DNA from: Lachnospiraceae bacterium UBA1759
GTDB lineage: Bacteria; Bacillota; Clostridia; Lachnospirales; Lachnospiraceae
Reading direction: 5' to 3'
Length of the DNA: 64,000 nt
NCBI GenBank assembly: GCA_002315555.1
Contig: DCHF01000026.1
Location: 1-64,000 of the forward strand
This document shows positions 42,158-50,764 of the stretch, piece after piece (positions within the stretch are counted from its first letter, which is position 1; each line of letters starts with the position of its first letter). The position numbers and the translations under genes were made by a program. The notes beneath the pieces were generated by a model, which saw nothing but the letters and a program-made list of their open reading frames with translations, was not told where the DNA came from and did no database searches.

Positions 42158-43398
42158 AGCAGGAACGAATTTATCCGCGTGCCATAATCACGAAGAAGGG
42201 AATCCGCTGGGTGGAGAACGGCCATCCGTGGATCTATGAGCAGGAAGTCATCCGTATGGAGAACGTTGACGATCCGGAGGCCATCGAAAACGGGAGCCTG
42301 GTTGATGCCGTCGGTGAAAACGGCAAGTATCTGGGCACCGGTTTTATCAGCAGGAAAAGCAAAATCCGCGTACGGCTTCTTTCGCACAATGCGAACGACC
42401 GGTTTGACGAGGCCTTCTGGACCCGCCGCATCCGTTATGCACTGGACTACCGCAAGGTCGTCATGGGCGATGACTTTGCCTGCAGCCGCCTGATCTTCGG
42501 TGAAGCGGACGGCTTCCCGGGACTCACGGTGGACCGCTTTGAGAATCTTCTGGTGACGGAGGTCCTGTCCATCGGCACGGAGAAGATCAAAGACATGCTG
42601 TACCGCATTCTGGTTTCCGAGCTTGAAAAGGACGGGGTCACGGTGGACGGTCTTTACGAGCGTAATGAAGCGGCTATCCGTGAACTGGAGGGCATGGAAA
42701 AGTACAAGGGCTGGTACGCGCTGCGCGGAAAAGAGCTTCCGGCATCCGCGGTCACGGAGATCGTTGAAAACGGTGTTCGCTACGAGGTCGATGTGGAGAA
42801 CGGTCAGAAGACCGGCTTCTTCCTGGACCAGAAGTACAACCGTGCGGCGGTTGCACGCATTGCCAAAGGCCGCAAGGTCCTGGACTGCTTTACGCACACA
42901 GGCTCGTTTGCGCTGAATGCCGCGATGGGAGGTGCGGAGCATGTCACCGCGGTCGATATTTCCGCCACGGCCATCGAAATGGCCCGCAAAAATGCCGAGC
43001 GCAACGGCCTGACGGAGCGTATGGATTTTGTCGTGGCCGATGTCTTTGACCTTCTCCCGACGCTTATCGAAAAGGGCGGCCATCCCTACGATTTCATCAT
43101 CCTGGACCCGCCGGCCTTCACCAAGTCCAGAAAGACCGTGAAGAACGCCGAAAAGGGCTACAAGGAGATCAATCTCCGCGCCCTGCGCCTTCTTCCGCGC
43201 GGCGGCTACTTTGCCACCGCTTCCTGCAGCCACTTCATGCCGAGCGAGGAATTCGTGAAGATGCTGAAGAGCGCTGCGTTGGACGCGGGCGTGGAACTGA
43301 AGCAGATCGAAGCGCGTCAGCAGGCCCCGGACCATCCGATCCTCTGGAACGTCCCGGAAACGGACTATCTGAAGTTCTACTTATTCCAGGTCGTTTGA
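42154..43398 (+). CDS. RlmI-like rRNA cytosine-5 methyltransferase
   Basis: A 414-residue class I SAM methyltransferase of the RlmI/YccW type (23S rRNA m5C). The PUA domain is at about 5-80; the central domain follows; the SAM fold (about 205-400) has V-L-D-C-F-T-H-T-G-S-F, D-P-P-A-F-T-K-S and the catalytic Cys in T-A-S-C-S-H-F. It overlaps pepT by 4 nt. Confidence 0.9.
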   Translation: MKQERIYPRAIITKKGIRWVENGHPWIYEQEVIRMENVDDPEAIENGSLVDAVGENGKYLGTGFISRKSKIRVRLLSHNANDRFDEAFWTRRIRYALDYRKVVMGDDFACSRLIFGEADGFPGLTVDRFENLLVTEVLSIGTEKIKDMLYRILVSELEKDGVTVDGLYERNEAAIRELEGMEKYKGWYALRGKELPASAVTEIVENGVRYEVDVENGQKTGFFLDQKYNRAAVARIAKGRKVLDCFTHTGSFALNAAMGGAEHVTAVDISATAIEMARKNAERNGLTERMDFVVADVFDLLPTLIEKGGHPYDFIILDPPAFTKSRKTVKNAEKGYKEINLRALRLLPRGGYFATASCSHFMPSEEFVKMLKSAALDAGVELKQIEARQQAPDHPILWNVPETDYLKFYLFQVV

Positions 43399-43474
43399 GC
43401 TTAGGAAAAGACATCGTCCGCCGGAAAACGGTTCGAAAAGAGAATTAACCCGCTTTATTTCTTCCCGGCACGGG

Positions 43475-43503
43475 TTTACACCGGCCATGCGGAATGATAG
43501 AAT
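43475..43503 (+). promoter_or_regulatory. Sigma-A type promoter
   Basis: TTTACA (43475-43480) and TAGAAT (43498-43503) are 17 nt apart and 30 nt before ATG 43533 of the band-7 gene, which has GGAGG at 43521-43525. Confidence 0.75.
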
Positions 43504-43532
43504 ACGGGTATAACTACGAAGGAGGTTCCGTT

Positions 43533-44492
43533 ATGGAATGGATTTTACCTGTAATTATTATTGTAGCTGTTCTGATCCTGGTCTTCAGAAACATCGTCAT
43601 CGTACCGCAGGCGACTCAGTACGTTGTTGAGCGTCTCGGTAAGTATAACCGCACCTGGGGCGCCGGTCTTCATATGAAGGTTCCGTTCATTGAGAGAATC
43701 TCCAAGAAGATGACCTTAAAGGAGCAGGTGCTGGACACCCCGCCGCAGCCGGTTATCACAAAGGATAACGTTACGATGCAGATCGACTCCATCATTTACT
43801 ACCACATCTTCGATGCGACCCTGTTCGCATACGGTGCTGTGGATCCGATCTTCGCACTCGGCAACCTGTCCGCAACCACCCTGCGTAACATCATCGGTGA
43901 GCTTTCACTCGATGAGACTCTGACCTCACGTGACACCATCAACGGCAAGCTGACCGTCACTCTGGACGATGCTACCGACCGTTGGGGTATCAAGGTCACC
44001 CGCGTGGAATTAAAGAACATCATGCCGCCGGCTGAGATCCGTGCTTCCATGGAGAAGGAAATGAAGGCCGAGCGTGACAGACGTCAGACCGTACTTGAGG
44101 CAGAAGGCCACAAGCAGGCTGTCATCACCAGAGCAGAGGGTGAGCGTCAGGCAATGGTCCTTGCAGCAGAAGGTGAGAGAGATGCCAAGATCGCACGTGC
44201 CGAAGGTGAAGCAAAGGCGATCTACCTTGCAAAGAAGGCAGAAGCAGACGGCCTGAAGGCATTAAAGGAAGCTTGCGCAGATGCAGCGGTTCTTGAACTG
44301 AAGCGTTACGAAGCCCTGATCAAGATGGCTGATGGCCATGCAGCAAAGATCGTCATCCCGACCGATGCCGTTCAGCTGACCAAGCAGAATGTTCTGTTCA
44401 GCGAAACGACCGGCCTTGGCGATGTGACCGAGCCGGCTCCGGAAGCTCCGGAAGCAGATAAGGTCGACGTTTGCTGCGATACCAAATATTAA
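43533..44492 (+). CDS. SPFH/band-7 protein, stomatin-like
   Basis: A 319-residue membrane-associated protein. One hydrophobic helix (3-20) is followed by the SPFH domain (about 22-185, with E-R-L-G-K-Y-N-R and D-N-V-T-M-Q-I-D-S) and a coiled coil of Ala/Glu/Arg heptads (about 190-270). The C-terminus is acidic with Cys-Cys near the end. Such proteins form membrane scaffolds and recruit proteases or other partners. An NfeD partner is not adjacent. Start ATG 43533 is fixed by AAGGAGG 6 nt upstream; an in-frame ATG at 43494 overlaps the promoter. Confidence 0.9.
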   Translation: MEWILPVIIIVAVLILVFRNIVIVPQATQYVVERLGKYNRTWGAGLHMKVPFIERISKKMTLKEQVLDTPPQPVITKDNVTMQIDSIIYYHIFDATLFAYGAVDPIFALGNLSATTLRNIIGELSLDETLTSRDTINGKLTVTLDDATDRWGIKVTRVELKNIMPPAEIRASMEKEMKAERDRRQTVLEAEGHKQAVITRAEGERQAMVLAAEGERDAKIARAEGEAKAIYLAKKAEADGLKALKEACADAAVLELKRYEALIKMADGHAAKIVIPTDAVQLTKQNVLFSETTGLGDVTEPAPEAPEADKVDVCCDTKY

Positions 44493-44510
44493 TGAATTGA
44501 GGATTTCTTT

Positions 44511-45014
44511 ATGAAAAAGTTTACGATCACCATGGAGAACGGCGGTGTAATGACCGGCGAGCTCTATGAGGATATTGCACCGATCACCGTTGAAAACTTT
44601 GAAAAGCTGGCAAACAGCGGCTTCTATGACGGGCTGATCTTCCATCGAGTCGTACCCGGATTTGTTATTCAGGGCGGTGACCCGGAAGGTACCGGCATGG
44701 GCGGCCCCGGTTATCATATCAAGGGCGAGTTCACGGAAAATGGTGTGAAGAATGATCTGAAGCATACCCGCGGCGTCCTTTCCATGGCACGCTCGCAGAT
44801 GCCGGACTCCGCCGGCAGCCAGTTCTTTGTGTGTGTGGCGGATGCTTCCTTCTTAGACGGTAAGTATGCCGCATTCGGTAAAGTGACCGAGGGTATGGAT
44901 GTGGCGGATGAGATCGTCAACACACCGACGAGAATGGAGCAGAGCTGGTTCGGCATGAAGAAGGGTGAACGCCCGGAAGTCGATCAGAAGATGGCTTCGA
45001 TCCGCGTTGAGTGA
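44511..45014 (+). CDS. Cyclophilin-type peptidyl-prolyl isomerase
   Basis: A 167-residue cytoplasmic cyclophilin that catalyses proline cis-trans isomerisation. The motifs F-H-R-V-V-P-G-F-V-I-Q-G-G-D and the A-G-S-Q-F-F-V-C block contain the catalytic Arg and Gln/Phe residues. The length is standard. It follows the band-7 gene by 18 nt and ends in a strong terminator. Confidence 0.93.
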   Translation: MKKFTITMENGGVMTGELYEDIAPITVENFEKLANSGFYDGLIFHRVVPGFVIQGGDPEGTGMGGPGYHIKGEFTENGVKNDLKHTRGVLSMARSQMPDSAGSQFFVCVADASFLDGKYAAFGKVTEGMDVADEIVNTPTRMEQSWFGMKKGERPEVDQKMASIRVE

Positions 45015-45023
45015 TTAAACGAT

Positions 45024-45064
45024 AAAACGGCGCAGTGAAAATGATTTTCACTGCGCCGTTTTTA
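45024..45064 (+). terminator. Strong rho-independent terminator
   Basis: An 18-bp perfect stem (45024-45041 with 45045-45062) with a TGA loop and a T-rich tail, after the cyclophilin gene. It could also serve the convergent gene ending at 45116. Confidence 0.92.
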
Positions 45065-45115
45065 TTTATTTGTGGAGATTGAAGCTTCATCGTGTTTGGA
45101 GTACGAATGCGGTCC

Positions 45116-45694
45116 TTACCACGGAATCTCTCTTCCCCTGGCATCTCTTAAGAGCACGTTCAGTTCATCGTCACGGGTGGGCTGATCCGGGCCGTCAAAA
45201 TACCGGTCACGCGTGAAGTAGACGAACGCGGAGGCGGCGGCTTTCTCAACAGGGACTTCGCCGGTCATCGGATCGAACAGACGGAAGGTGTAACCGCGCG
45301 GGATGAGGGTGTTCTTGGTGACGGTCAGGATCTGGTGAAGCGCGGCCTTGGCCATGTTGTGCGCAAAACCGGTGGTGGCTTCACTGTACTGAATGGAGGA
45401 TGCGCGGGAACTTAAGAAGCACACGCGGCGTCTGCCGGAGAGGTAGAGGATCGCGTTCTGCAGCTTGGTGATGGGCTCGCTGACGTTCTTCTTATAGGCT
45501 TCCGCGCAGGCGGATTCGGAGAGGCCTTCGCCGAGGGCACGGTTATCGTCCGCGGGGGTGAAATCTGTGGTGTCGATGAAGAATTCGATGCCGCTCTGAA
45601 GCTCGGTGACGACCGGAATGCCGTTCTTTTCAAAGAGGGCAGCCAGGGCTTTTGCAAAATCGTTATCAAGAGTCGTAAAATATGCGCTGTACAT
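45116..45694 (-). CDS. Degenerate short-chain-dehydrogenase-like protein
   Basis: A 192-residue protein similar in its C-terminal half to the SDR encoded just upstream: both have an L-F-x-S-S-E/R-I-S-S strand, a helix before the active site, T-F-R-L-F/Y and a closing Arg-rich segment with G-R-E. It lacks the TGxxxGxG nucleotide-binding loop, and the catalytic Tyr is replaced by His (H-N-M-A-K). It is probably an inactive partner of the SDR, perhaps forming a heterodimer. Start ATG 45694 has AAGGAGG 7 nt upstream and is 11 nt after the SDR stop, so the two are cotranscribed. Confidence 0.65.
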   Translation of the reverse strand: MYSAYFTTLDNDFAKALAALFEKNGIPVVTELQSGIEFFIDTTDFTPADDNRALGEGLSESACAEAYKKNVSEPITKLQNAILYLSGRRRVCFLSSRASSIQYSEATTGFAHNMAKAALHQILTVTKNTLIPRGYTFRLFDPMTGEVPVEKAAASAFVYFTRDRYFDGPDQPTRDDELNVLLRDARGREIPW

Positions 45695-45704
45695 GCGGAC
45701 CTCC

Positions 45705-46442
45705 TTAGTATGAAAGCTCGCGGCCCATGTAGTCCACGAGGACCAGACGGTCTTCATCGATGCGGTCTTCCAGAATCTGGCGGACAGCCTCGCGTGCGGA
45801 ATCGGCCGGGTCGACGATGCCGTGAACAGCCAGGCTCTTATCGGCACTCATGCGCTTCATCCAGCCGGGCTGGTACAGGCGGAAGGTGAAGCCTTCCGGG
45901 CGCAGGGTGTTGAAGATCATACGGACGCCCAGGTTCAGTGCGGTCTTGGTCATGGCATAACGCATTCCGCCGGTGCGGCGCATCAGGCGGACGGAAGAGA
46001 TCTCACTGGAGGTGAAGAACAGGCGGCGGTAGTCGCTCTTTCGAAGGAGCGGAAGCATCGTATCCACGAGTAACGGCGCCGCATAGGAGTTGGTTTGGAA
46101 GAACATCGCCAGCGTGTCTGTATCAAGCGGCGTGGTGGAGGAAATATCGTCCGTGTGGTCACCGCCCATGATGGCAGCGTTGGAGACGATCAGGTCCAGC
46201 TTGCCGACCTTCGCGTCGATGATATCGCGGACTTTTTTCATGTCATCGCCGGATTTCGCATCCAGCTTGACGGGATAGAGTTCGGGGTTCGTTTCCGCGA
46301 GCTCATCGAGCAGGCTGTAATCTTCCAGGTATTTACCCGCAAAGACGCGCCACCCGTGGGCCAGCAGTTCTTTGACGATACAGTAACCCAGTCCGCGGTC
46401 GGCACCGGTGACAAGGGCTGTACGGATTTCTGTCGTGTTCAT
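45705..46442 (-). CDS. Short-chain dehydrogenase/reductase
   Basis: A 245-residue NAD(P)-dependent oxidoreductase. The cofactor loop is T-G-A-D-R-G-L-G (about 12-19), S-N-A-A-I-M-G follows at about 88, and the catalytic Y-A-M-T-K (about 161-165) has Ser in F-T-S-S-E upstream. The substrate is unknown. Start ATG 46442 has AAAGGAG 6 nt upstream; an earlier frame start at 46484 has none. The downstream gene (45116-45694) is a degenerate relative. Confidence 0.88.
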   Translation of the reverse strand: MNTTEIRTALVTGADRGLGYCIVKELLAHGWRVFAGKYLEDYSLLDELAETNPELYPVKLDAKSGDDMKKVRDIIDAKVGKLDLIVSNAAIMGGDHTDDISSTTPLDTDTLAMFFQTNSYAAPLLVDTMLPLLRKSDYRRLFFTSSEISSVRLMRRTGGMRYAMTKTALNLGVRMIFNTLRPEGFTFRLYQPGWMKRMSADKSLAVHGIVDPADSAREAVRQILEDRIDEDRLVLVDYMGRELSY

Positions 46443-46628
46443 GTTGTTCTCCTTTGATGTGGTTCTGCGATGGTTCCGCAGCATTTTCCGAGCCGCGCGG
46501 TACGTGCAGGCGGGCTTCGTTTGAAGTCAATTCTACGTCCATCGGGGACGTTTATCAAGTCATCATTTCAATTCTTTTTGTTCCCGGCACAATTATATTT
46601 TATGGTTTATTTACACAAAAAACTATGT

Positions 46629-46634
46629 TATAAT
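46629..46634 (+). promoter_or_regulatory. Extended -10 promoter
   Basis: TATAAT (46629-46634) with TG at 46626-46627, about 65 nt before the GTG of the Nudix gene. A clean -35 at 17 nt is not visible. Confidence 0.5.
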
Positions 46635-46699
46635 TACTTTAATTATGTGTATCGGAAAATGCGGCTGTGTGAGGCACGGCCGGAACAGGAGGCGGCGCG

Positions 46700-47176
46700 G
46701 TGATCTATTCAACGATCTGCCATATCGAAAAAGACGGTAAGTGGCTGATGCTGCTTCGTAATAAAAAGAAAAACGATCTGAATGAGGGGAAGTGGATCGG
46801 CATCGGCGGGAAAAGGGAAGCCGGTGAGACCATGGAGGAATGCTGCATCCGGGAGTGCCTGGAAGAGACCGGACTCTCCGTGACGGAACCGGTATTTCAC
46901 GGGGTGGTCCATTTCCGGAGCGATAAGTGGGAAGCGGAAGAAATGTACGTGTACACGGCGGAAAACTTCACCGGTGAGGTGAAGGAGGACTGCGTGGAAG
47001 GAACGCTTCGCTGGATCCGCAAGGAGGAGATCCTGTCCTTGAATCTCTGGGCGGGAGACCGGCTGTTTCTCACGCCGCTTCTAAACGGCGGCCATATGCC
47101 GGAGATGACGCTCCGTTACGTGGGGGATACGCTCACGGAACATTATGAAGGACCGGAAAAGGAAGAACAGCTGTGA
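46700..47176 (+). CDS. MutT-like Nudix hydrolase
   Basis: A 158-residue Nudix enzyme, close to the 8-oxo-dGTP diphosphatase group. The Nudix box is complete: G-G-K-R-E-A-G-E-T-M then R-E-C-L-E-E-T-G-L. It probably cleans damaged nucleotides. The GTG start at 46700 has AGGAGG 7 nt upstream. It overlaps the DUF554 gene by 4 nt. Confidence 0.88.
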   Translation: MIYSTICHIEKDGKWLMLLRNKKKNDLNEGKWIGIGGKREAGETMEECCIRECLEETGLSVTEPVFHGVVHFRSDKWEAEEMYVYTAENFTGEVKEDCVEGTLRWIRKEEILSLNLWAGDRLFLTPLLNGGHMPEMTLRYVGDTLTEHYEGPEKEEQL

Positions 47177-47898
47177 TAGGACTCGGAACGATCATTAATA
47201 CATCCGCGATCGTGCTCGGCGGATTCTCGGGGATGCTTTTCGGCAAACTCTTAAACGGGCGCATACAGGACGGACTCTGCAAGGCCTGCGGAGTGTCGAC
47301 CATGTTTTTAGCCATTGCCGGAGTGATGGCAGGAATGCTGAACGTGGTCGATGGCAAGGTGGAAAGTGCCCACTCGATGCTGGTGATCTTAAGCCTGGTG
47401 CTCGGTGCGCTGGTCGGAGAGATCCTGAACATTGAAAGCTGGTTTGAAAAATTCGGTGCGTGGCTGAAGGTGAAGACCGGAAATGCAAAGGATGTTAAGT
47501 TCATCGACGCGTTTCTGACATCGACCTTTACCGTGTGCATTGGGGCGATGGCCATCGTCGGCTCCATCACGGACGGCATTACCGGGGATTATTCGATCCT
47601 CCTCGCAAAGTCCGTGCTCGACCTGATCATCATCATGGCGCTGACCGGCGCGCTCGGAAAGGGCTGCATCTTTTCCGCGATACCGGTATTCGTACTGCAG
47701 GGCAGCGTGACCCTTCTCGCGCGGCTTTTGAGCCCGCTCATGACGGAGGCCGCGCTTTCGAACATTTCTCTTGTGGGTTCGGTCCTGATCTTCTGTGTCG
47801 GTGTGAACCTCGTGTGGGAAAAGAAGATCCGCGTGGCGAATCTTCTGCCGGCCCTGATCTTTGCGGTGGCTGCGGCGTTTTTGCCGCTCAACCTCTGA
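47173..47898 (+). CDS. DUF554 membrane protein
   Basis: A 241-residue integral membrane protein with about six helices, of the DUF554 family (YdfK-like). Seen are G-L-G-T-I-I-N-T at the start, F-T-V-C-I-G-A-M-A-I-V-G-S and the symmetric second half. Such proteins have been suspected to be transporters; function is unknown. It begins with GTG overlapping the Nudix stop by 4 nt. Confidence 0.88.
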   Translation: MIGLGTIINTSAIVLGGFSGMLFGKLLNGRIQDGLCKACGVSTMFLAIAGVMAGMLNVVDGKVESAHSMLVILSLVLGALVGEILNIESWFEKFGAWLKVKTGNAKDVKFIDAFLTSTFTVCIGAMAIVGSITDGITGDYSILLAKSVLDLIIIMALTGALGKGCIFSAIPVFVLQGSVTLLARLLSPLMTEAALSNISLVGSVLIFCVGVNLVWEKKIRVANLLPALIFAVAAAFLPLNL

Positions 47899-48017
47899 GA
47901 ACGTGGATGCCGGAAGATAAAATAAAATTTCATAAGCAGAATTGCTTTTGATAATTATAATTCATTGAAAATACAGGCGTTAATGATGCGCTTCGTCGTA
48001 AAACTATGGAGGAAAAA

Positions 48018-48773
48018 ATGACAAAATCAGGAGCACAGCTGATTTCAGAGATCAGCGGAGCGGCACGTACCTGCGGCGATATCATGAAGAATGCGGACCG
48101 CAGTGCGGCAAACATTGAACAGAAGGCCGGTCACGCAAATTTTGTGACCGCATACGATAAACTGATCCAGAAGACCGTTCAGGAGCTTCTTTACAAGATC
48201 CTGCCGGAAGCGGTTTTTGTAGGCGAGGAAGAGGACGTGCATGCGCAGATCGAAAAGGGGTACAGCTTCATTGTGGATCCCATCGACGGTACTACGAACT
48301 TTATTAAGGATCTGCATCAGAGTGCTATTTCGATCGCACTTTTAAAGGACGGACAGCCGTACATCGGCGTGTGCTATAATCCTTACCTCGATGAAATGTT
48401 CACCGCGGAAAAGGGCTGCGGCGCATTCGTAAACGGTGCGCCGATCCATGTATCCGCATGTTCGCTTGAGCAGTCCATCGTCGGCTTCGGCACCTCTCCG
48501 TACAACCCGGAGCGCTGGGACCGCACCTTTGACATGGTCAAGGACTATATGGGAAAAACACTGGATGTCCGCCGCGGCGGCTCCGCGGTCATCGATCTTT
48601 GCAACGTGGCCTGCGGCCGTTTCGACATTTTCTTTGAACTGCAGCTTTCCCCGTGGGATTACGCAGCGGCATCCCTGATCGTACAGGAAGCCGGCGGCAT
48701 CGTCACCGCACTGGATAAGACCCCGCTGGTATTTGACCGGCCGTGCTCCGTATTTGCGCGGAACAAGGACTGA
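48018..48773 (+). CDS. Inositol-monophosphatase family enzyme
   Basis: A 251-residue metal-dependent phosphatase of the SuhB/IMPase family. Metal-binding motifs are G-E-E-E-D-V and D-P-I-D-G-T-T-N-F (about 82-92), and W-D-Y-A-A-A lies near the C-terminus. The substrate may be inositol phosphate or another small sugar phosphate. The start is ATG 48018: GGAGG at 48009 is inside the earlier ATG at 48006, so the second ATG is right. It is next to a PfkB kinase gene. Confidence 0.88.
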   Translation: MTKSGAQLISEISGAARTCGDIMKNADRSAANIEQKAGHANFVTAYDKLIQKTVQELLYKILPEAVFVGEEEDVHAQIEKGYSFIVDPIDGTTNFIKDLHQSAISIALLKDGQPYIGVCYNPYLDEMFTAEKGCGAFVNGAPIHVSACSLEQSIVGFGTSPYNPERWDRTFDMVKDYMGKTLDVRRGGSAVIDLCNVACGRFDIFFELQLSPWDYAAASLIVQEAGGIVTALDKTPLVFDRPCSVFARNKD

Positions 48774-48822
48774 AATCGTATTTACTACCAACATTTCTCA
48801 TACCTACAGGAGGAGACATCAA

Positions 48823-49806
48823 ATGAGCAAAAAGTATGATATCTACGGTATTGAGTCCGGCTGTCTGGACCTGAACGTCTGCATCAACGAGATGCCGGAA
48901 CTGAATCTCGGCACCCGCGTGACGGATCTCAGCTGGCAGGGAGGCGGAAAAGTTTCCTCCGGCCTCATCGCATCTGCGCGCCTCGGGGCAAAATGCGTCA
49001 TCAGCGGTATCTACGGCGATGATTCCTACGGCCGTTTCTGCTATGAGGACTTCAAACGGCACGGTATCGACGTTTCCAACGTGATCCTGGATCCGGGCAA
49101 GACCACTTCTCTGGACATCGTTGTCGCGGAGAAAAAGTCCATGACCCGCACGATGCTGTTCTACCCGGGCACCTGTCGCCGCATGACCGAAGAGGATGCG
49201 GACTGGTCCCTCCTCAAGGATTCCCGCTTTCTGTTCATCTCCGGCGCTTCCGAAATGACCCGCCGTGCGGTACAGGTCGCGAAGGAGAACGGTGTGGAGG
49301 TTTTCATCGACGCCGATGGTTACTCTCCGGAAATGGAGGCGATGATCCCGGATATCGATATCTTCATCGGCTCCGAATTCGTATTTGATGTTATGTTCCC
49401 GGGCGCAAAGGGCAAGGGACTTGAAAATCTGGAAGAGGAGTGCCGCAGCATTCAGGCGCGCGGACCGAAGATCGCCATCTTCACGTTTGGCGAAAAAGGC
49501 TGCGCCGGCGTGGATGAAAACGGATTCTTTACCGTACCGGCGTTTAATGTCGATGTCATCGACACCGTCGGCGCGGGCGATATCTTCCACGGCGCGTTCA
49601 TCGCGGAATATGCGCAGGGCAGAAGCGCAAGAGAATGCGCACTTCTGGCAAGCGGCACCTCGGCAATCAAGTGCACCCGCATCGGCGGCCGCGCCGGCAT
49701 TCCGACGCAGGACGTCCTGGACAGATTCATTGCGACCGGTGAGATCGACTATTCCGAGATCGACACCCGCGTCGCTTATTACAGAAAGGGTACCGAGAAC
49801 ATCTGA
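48823..49806 (+). CDS. PfkB-family sugar or nucleoside kinase
   Basis: A 327-residue ribokinase-fold kinase. The N-terminal G-G-K-V-S-S-G-L-I motif and the C-terminal D-T-V-G-A-G-D-I-F-H-G (Asp253 as base) are intact. It phosphorylates a small sugar or nucleoside I cannot name. The start ATG 48823 has AGGAGGAGA 7 nt upstream; a longer frame from 48733 overlaps the phosphatase gene. Cotranscription with the IMPase-like gene suggests shared metabolism. Confidence 0.88.
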   Translation: MSKKYDIYGIESGCLDLNVCINEMPELNLGTRVTDLSWQGGGKVSSGLIASARLGAKCVISGIYGDDSYGRFCYEDFKRHGIDVSNVILDPGKTTSLDIVVAEKKSMTRTMLFYPGTCRRMTEEDADWSLLKDSRFLFISGASEMTRRAVQVAKENGVEVFIDADGYSPEMEAMIPDIDIFIGSEFVFDVMFPGAKGKGLENLEEECRSIQARGPKIAIFTFGEKGCAGVDENGFFTVPAFNVDVIDTVGAGDIFHGAFIAEYAQGRSARECALLASGTSAIKCTRIGGRAGIPTQDVLDRFIATGEIDYSEIDTRVAYYRKGTENI

Positions 49807-49826
49807 TCCGGTACGGAGGAACCCGC

Positions 49827-50750
49827 GTGATCGAACTCACATCCTACGATTCCAAATATGATGAGGAGATCGCCGCACTGGACGGATTGATGTCCCTGGA
49901 GATCCGTTATCATGCGGATGTCCTGTCGGAGAGCGTGTGCATCGCGCTTTCGGACGGCAAGGTCGCCGGCGTTTCTTACATCATCCGCCATTCCACGTTT
50001 CTGCACATCCGGAAAAAACTGGAGGCGCATTATCTGCACGGCGTGTACAAGGCACTTCCCGGCCACGAGTGTGAGGTGGAGATCTCCGATGCCCTGGTGG
50101 AGGACCTGAAGGAGACCTACCGCAGAGTCGCTTCCGCGCACCCCGGAAAGCCGGTCAGGCTCCGCATGTGGTGCGGCGCGGAAAAGACCGGATATGCGCA
50201 GTTCTTAATGAGCCACGGCTTCAAAATGAGCCGGATCATGCCGGTCATGGTGCGGGACCTCCGGGCGTTTTCCGAAGAAAAGAAAACGGATCCCTCATGC
50301 ATTTCAAAGCTCCCCGCGGGCTATGAGCTCCGCGAGGCCACGCTCGATGATGCTTTCTCCGCTCAGTACCTGAAGGTGAACGGCGCGTGCTTTATTGTCC
50401 CGGACAGTCTGAATGAGCTTCGATTTTATACTGCGGGCGGTGCCCGGATTTTCGCGGTCCTGAAAGACGGTGCCCTCTGCGCGGCCTTAACGACCTGGCG
50501 CATCAGCGATACGCGTGCGGCCACGGAAAACATTTTCTGCAAGCCGTCCTTCAGGAGAAAAGGACTGACATCGGCCCTGATCGACCATGTTTCAGGTATC
50601 CTTTCTGACGAGGGCTACAGCGAAGCATCCCTTTCTTTGTTTGGCGAAAACCGGCCGGCATTTCACCTCTATGAGAAACTCGGCTATGAAACTCAGGGCT
50701 TCGTTCTGGAAGCCGTCTATGACACGGAAAGCGATTTCCGTCCGTACTGA
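49827..50750 (+). CDS. GNAT acetyltransferase
   Basis: A 307-residue protein. The C-terminal GNAT domain (about 165-300) has the acetyl-CoA motif C-K-P-S-F-R-R-K-G-L-T-S-A-L and A-F-H-L-Y-E-K-L-G-Y at the end. The N-terminal half looks like a second, degenerate acetyltransferase-like domain. Substrate unknown. GTG start with GGAGGAA 7 nt upstream. It is 15 nt before the MFS gene. Confidence 0.82.
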   Translation: MIELTSYDSKYDEEIAALDGLMSLEIRYHADVLSESVCIALSDGKVAGVSYIIRHSTFLHIRKKLEAHYLHGVYKALPGHECEVEISDALVEDLKETYRRVASAHPGKPVRLRMWCGAEKTGYAQFLMSHGFKMSRIMPVMVRDLRAFSEEKKTDPSCISKLPAGYELREATLDDAFSAQYLKVNGACFIVPDSLNELRFYTAGGARIFAVLKDGALCAALTTWRISDTRAATENIFCKPSFRRKGLTSALIDHVSGILSDEGYSEASLSLFGENRPAFHLYEKLGYETQGFVLEAVYDTESDFRPY

Positions 50751-50764
50751 CACCGGAGTATTAC

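Noticed and set aside
48436..48678. Alternative + strand frame within the IMPase-like gene
   Set aside because: Shadow of the enzyme frame; motifs of the phosphatase fit the other frame.
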